Assembly (NCBI RefSeq): GCF_019042245.1
Contig: NZ_JAHQCX010000013.1
Span: 62,001-126,000 of the forward strand
DNA from: Diplocloster modestus
Lineage (GTDB): Bacteria; Bacillota; Clostridia; Lachnospirales; Lachnospiraceae
Length of the DNA stretch: 64,000 nucleotides
Direction: 5' to 3'
Made by a program: the position numbers and the translations under genes. This document shows positions 61,435 to 64,000 of the stretch, one piece after another. The notes under the pieces are model-generated. The model ran no database searches and was not told where the DNA came from. It saw only the letters and a list, made by a program, of their open reading frames with translations. How positions within the stretch are numbered: the stretch's first letter is position 1; every line of letters begins with the position of its first letter.

Positions 61435-61938
61435 TTTGCATTCCTTCAGACTCCGGTATTTCCACGCCTCCCCCGTTTCGCCATACCATTCATGTCGTCC
61501 AGGAATCTGGGGTTTGTCCCAACAATAGTTCCAGGAATCTTAATCAAGTTATCTTCTCAAGTGTTAGTTGAATTTTAAACTTTCGTATGATAAAATTTAA
61601 TGCAAATGTATTATTCGTATGTTACAGTTATAGTTCCCTTTAAAGTTTCAATTTAGTTTACCTCTGTGGCTGTATTCCCATTTCTATAATCGCTTCGGCT
61701 ATCACCATTCAGACAAAGGTAATAATGTAACAGGTAAAAAACTCCAATGGATATCGATTATTTCAAACAGCCTTTTCAGTTTGTTCAGGACACCACCTCA
61801 ATCACCAGGCATGTGAATCTGTAGGGAACATTGGACCGTCACGCCGGCCCCCGGACAAGGCTTTCCTCTTTTCGGATACTGGAATACCACAGACCGGAGA
61901 GATTTTGGAAAATATAGAAAAAGCAGGAGGATCATAGA
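61435..61938 (+). other. 504-bp intergenic stretch with a candidate promoter
   Basis: No complete gene. A promoter-like pair TTGAAT (61568-61573), 17 bp, TAAAAT (61591-61596) could serve the mutase gene, 340 bp away. Shortly before that gene, a frame reading FLFSDTGIPQTGEILENIEK ends in a TAG next to the mutase ribosome site (AGGAGGATCATAGA); it may be the end of a lost gene. Nothing else recognisable. Confidence 0.35.
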
Positions 61939-63456
61939 ATGAGTAAGAACGTTGAAAAGATGTTAAAACTGCAAAACGGCAGTGATGTACGTGGAATTGC
62001 TGTCGAGGGTGTGGAAGGAGAATCCATCAACCTGACACCGGATGCCGCCAATCAGATCGCCCAGGCCTTCGTCCTGTGGTTATCCGGTAAATTATCAAAA
62101 CCGGCGGATCAGATCGCCATCGGAGTCGGATGTGATTCCCGCATATCCGGCCCGGAACTGAAAGCAGCGATCCTGAAAGGGGTATCGGCCGCCGGGAGCA
62201 GCGTCACGGACTGCGGGCTGGCTACCACTCCGGGTATGTTCATGTCCATCGTATTTCCGGAATCCCATTTTGACGGTTCTATCATGATCACCGCCAGCCA
62301 TCTTCCTTTTAACCGAAATGGCATGAAATTTTTTGACGTCGACGGTGGTTTGGAACACGATGACATCACGGCGATCCTGAACACCGCCGCAGAACTTGAG
62401 GTACAGTCAGCGGATCTGTCCAATGTTCCCGCTTTCGCCCTGATCGATGTATATGCCAGGCACCTGTCTGACACTATCTGCCGAAGCGTACAGGCGGATG
62501 ACTACGAGCATCCACTGAGCGGCCTGAAGATCGTAGTCGATGCCGGCAACGGTGCGGGTGGGTTCTTCGTCGATAAAATTCTAAAACCGCTGGGTGCGGA
62601 TGCGGAAGGAAGCCAGTTCCTGGATCCGGACGGCATGTTTCCAAACCATATCCCGAATCCTGAAAACAAAGCTGCCATGGAGTCCATCCGCTCTGCCACG
62701 GTGGATCACCACGCTGACTTAGGACTGATCTTCGATACCGATGTCGACCGCATGTCGGCGGTGCTGCCGGATGGCACCGAAGTAAACAGGGATGCGATCA
62801 TCGCTATGGCAGCGGCGATCCTGGCTCCGGAGTATCCCGGCGGGACTATCGTTACGGATTCTGTCACCTCCCATCGGCTCACGTATTTTCTGGAGGAAGT
62901 CCTTCATATGAAGCACCACTGCTTCAAGCGTGGATATAAAAATGTCATCAATGAATGCAAGCGGCTGAATGAGGAAGGAATCCTATCTCCCCTGGCGATG
63001 GAGACCTCCGGCCACGGCGCGCTGAAGGAGAATTATTATCTGGATGACGGCGCTTTCCTGGCTGTCAAGCTGCTGATCGCCGTGGCCCGCTCCGCCAGGG
63101 AAGGCAAAAAAATAGCCTCCCTGATCGAGAAGCTTCCGCCCCTGTTCGAAGACCGGGAGTACCGTTTCAAGATCCGGACCGATGAATTCAGAACCTATGG
63201 CCAGGAAGTGCTTCGGGCTTTTGAAGAACGCGCTAAGGCAAAAGGTTATCATCTGCCGAAATCCTATGAGGGCGTACGGATCTCTTTTGACAACGACGAG
63301 ATCAAAGGCTGGGTACTTCTGCGCCTGTCCCTGCACGATCCGGTGATGCCGCTGAATATCGAGGGCAGCCGGGAAGGGGACTGTGACCGTCTTGTGGAAG
63401 TTACCCGCGAATTGTTAGAAGGCTTTGAACTGCTCGATATGACCGTACTGGGTTAA
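61939..63456 (+). CDS. Phosphoglucomutase/phosphomannomutase-family phosphohexomutase
   Basis: 505 residues, four-domain alpha-D-phosphohexomutase. Phosphoserine S120 in MITASHLPFNRNGMKFF (standard TASHNP, here HLP), metal loop D266-x-D268-x-D270-R271 in IFDTDVDRM, sugar-binding TSGHGALKENYYLDDGAF and a C-terminal phosphate-binding region RISFDNDEIKGWVLLR. Interconverts hexose 1- and 6-phosphates, probably glucose or mannose, possibly a divergent clade. AGGAGG-like site before the ATG. Single-gene unit followed by a long palindrome. Confidence 0.9.
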   Translation: MSKNVEKMLKLQNGSDVRGIAVEGVEGESINLTPDAANQIAQAFVLWLSGKLSKPADQIAIGVGCDSRISGPELKAAILKGVSAAGSSVTDCGLATTPGMFMSIVFPESHFDGSIMITASHLPFNRNGMKFFDVDGGLEHDDITAILNTAAELEVQSADLSNVPAFALIDVYARHLSDTICRSVQADDYEHPLSGLKIVVDAGNGAGGFFVDKILKPLGADAEGSQFLDPDGMFPNHIPNPENKAAMESIRSATVDHHADLGLIFDTDVDRMSAVLPDGTEVNRDAIIAMAAAILAPEYPGGTIVTDSVTSHRLTYFLEEVLHMKHHCFKRGYKNVINECKRLNEEGILSPLAMETSGHGALKENYYLDDGAFLAVKLLIAVARSAREGKKIASLIEKLPPLFEDREYRFKIRTDEFRTYGQEVLRAFEERAKAKGYHLPKSYEGVRISFDNDEIKGWVLLRLSLHDPVMPLNIEGSREGDCDRLVEVTRELLEGFELLDMTVLG

Positions 63457-63488
63457 TCCCCGAAGAACACTCCCACCCGGCCAGCAGT

Positions 63489-63622
63489 TCGGGGACATGT
63501 CCATTCCGTTTTGGGACAGGTACAATTGGAACAGGCGGCTGATTATAACTCCCTATGGGAGTTTATAATCAGCCGCCTGTTCCAATTGTACCTGTCCCAA
63601 AACGGAATGGACATGTCCCCGA
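63489..63622. repeat. 134-bp near-perfect palindrome
   Basis: Arms from TCGGGGACATGTCC (63489) inward to about ACTCCC, and the mirror to ATGTCCCCGA (63622). All 65-66 paired bases match apart from one inserted A, with a 4-nt apex. Contains the palindromes GGACATGTCC. It lies between the converging mutase and aldo/keto reductase genes, where it could terminate both; the lack of T tracts and its length suggest a REP-type mobile hairpin instead or as well. Confidence 0.9.
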
Positions 63623-63632
63623 TTGCCCGCCT

Positions 63633-64000
63633 TTAGAAATCTATCTCATCCGGCACCAATCCTGACCCGCCAATATAACCCATCTTATTAATCTGCTCCA
63701 TATCATCCCTGGAAATTTTAAAATCAAACACCTCCGCATTCTCCCTGATCCTGCTGGGAGTCACAGACTTAGGCAGCGGAAGCACCTCATTTTGCAGGCA
63801 CCAGCGGATACACAGCTGCGCCACTGACTTCTCATATTTGCCAGCGATGGATTTCAATGTGGGATTCGTAAGCATTCTTCCCGTCCCCAGCGGACTCCAC
63901 GCCTCAACCAAAATATCATGCTGCCTGCAATATTCCACGGTCTCCTTCTGCATCTGGCCCGGATGGAATTCGATCTGGTCCACCATCGGCTGTATCTCAG
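63633..64000 (-). CDS. Aldo/keto reductase, C-terminal part (5' end outside window)
   Basis: 122 codons to the stop at 63633, open through the right edge. Seen: PMVDQIEFHPGQMQKETVEYC, VEAWSPLGTGRML, AQLCIRWCLQNEVLPLPKSV with PSRIRENAEVFDF, all landmarks of the second half of the NADPH-binding TIM barrel (2,5-diketogluconate/methylglyoxal reductase group). The catalytic Tyr and Asp lie in the missing N-terminal part. Substrate unknown. Confidence 0.92.
   Translation of the reverse strand, partial: EIQPMVDQIEFHPGQMQKETVEYCRQHDILVEAWSPLGTGRMLTNPTLKSIAGKYEKSVAQLCIRWCLQNEVLPLPKSVTPSRIRENAEVFDFKISRDDMEQINKMGYIGGSGLVPDEIDF

Noticed and set aside
1..64000. CRISPR array, prophage, rRNA or tRNA genes
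   Set aside because: I saw no regularly spaced repeats, phage structural genes or recognisable structural RNA sequence anywhere in the window; a covariance-model search would be needed to be certain for tRNAs.

Overview
The window looks like chromosome of an anaerobic, spore-former-type Firmicute, most likely a gut Lachnospiraceae (Clostridia) species. The evidence is strong AGGAGG ribosome sites, consensus sigma-A promoters, the Firmicute gene order ecfA1-ecfA2-ecfT-truA-rplM-rpsI, an oxygen-sensitive glycyl radical enzyme with its activase, and a dense set of plant-polysaccharide and sugar-uptake genes. Genus cannot be fixed from this sequence alone.

Layout. (1) 1-2.9 kb: an iron alcohol dehydrogenase and a divergent FucI/AraA-type isomerase with two facing consensus promoters. 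(2) 2.9-16.2 kb, minus strand: an Opp/Dpp-type ABC importer, two alpha/beta hydrolases, a LysR regulator, a beta-propeller lactonase, a small aromatic-acid-exporter-like protein (apparently frameshifted), beta-phosphoglucomutase and a NagZ-type GH3. This reads as uptake and dismantling of an ester- or glycoside-linked, perhaps aromatic, compound. (3) 16.2-17.4 kb: gene debris (transposase-like remnant, DUF2442 gene with a broken DUF4160 partner). (4) 17.4-24 kb, minus strand: housekeeping rpsI, rplM, a MATE pump, truA, the ECF transporter energizing module and gtrA, preceded by a structured leader.

(5) 24.1-45.9 kb is the most unusual part. A 12-gene minus-strand operon encodes an RbsABC-like sugar importer, a Gfo/Idh/MocA oxidoreductase, a glycyl radical enzyme with a non-standard active site plus its activase, an aldehyde dehydrogenase, archaeal-type GAPDH and archaeal-type phosphoglycerate kinase, a LarA-type nickel racemase, malic enzyme and a split transketolase. 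A divergent three-gene sensory unit (YesM-like kinase, YesN-like AraC regulator, membrane-anchored solute-binding protein) faces it across a promoter carrying two 19-bp direct repeats. I propose an inducible catabolic pathway for an unidentified sugar, polyol or sugar-acid derivative.

(6) 46-57.3 kb: an arabinan module: GH43 (broken by a stop codon), a sialidase-fold GH93-like enzyme with carbohydrate-binding domains, GH51 arabinofuranosidase, a two-permease plus binding-protein ABC importer without its own ATPase, and a LacI repressor with matching operators at three promoters. Inside it lie two related GC-rich long inverted repeats (275 and 517 bp) flanking a decayed nuclease-like gene. (7) 57.3-64 kb: a squalene-cyclase-repeat protein, a short UvrA paralogue divergent from a tandem-MerR regulator, a phosphohexomutase, a 134-bp near-perfect palindrome and the start-truncated end of an aldo/keto reductase.

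All functional calls come from reading motifs, lengths and context; no database search was possible.
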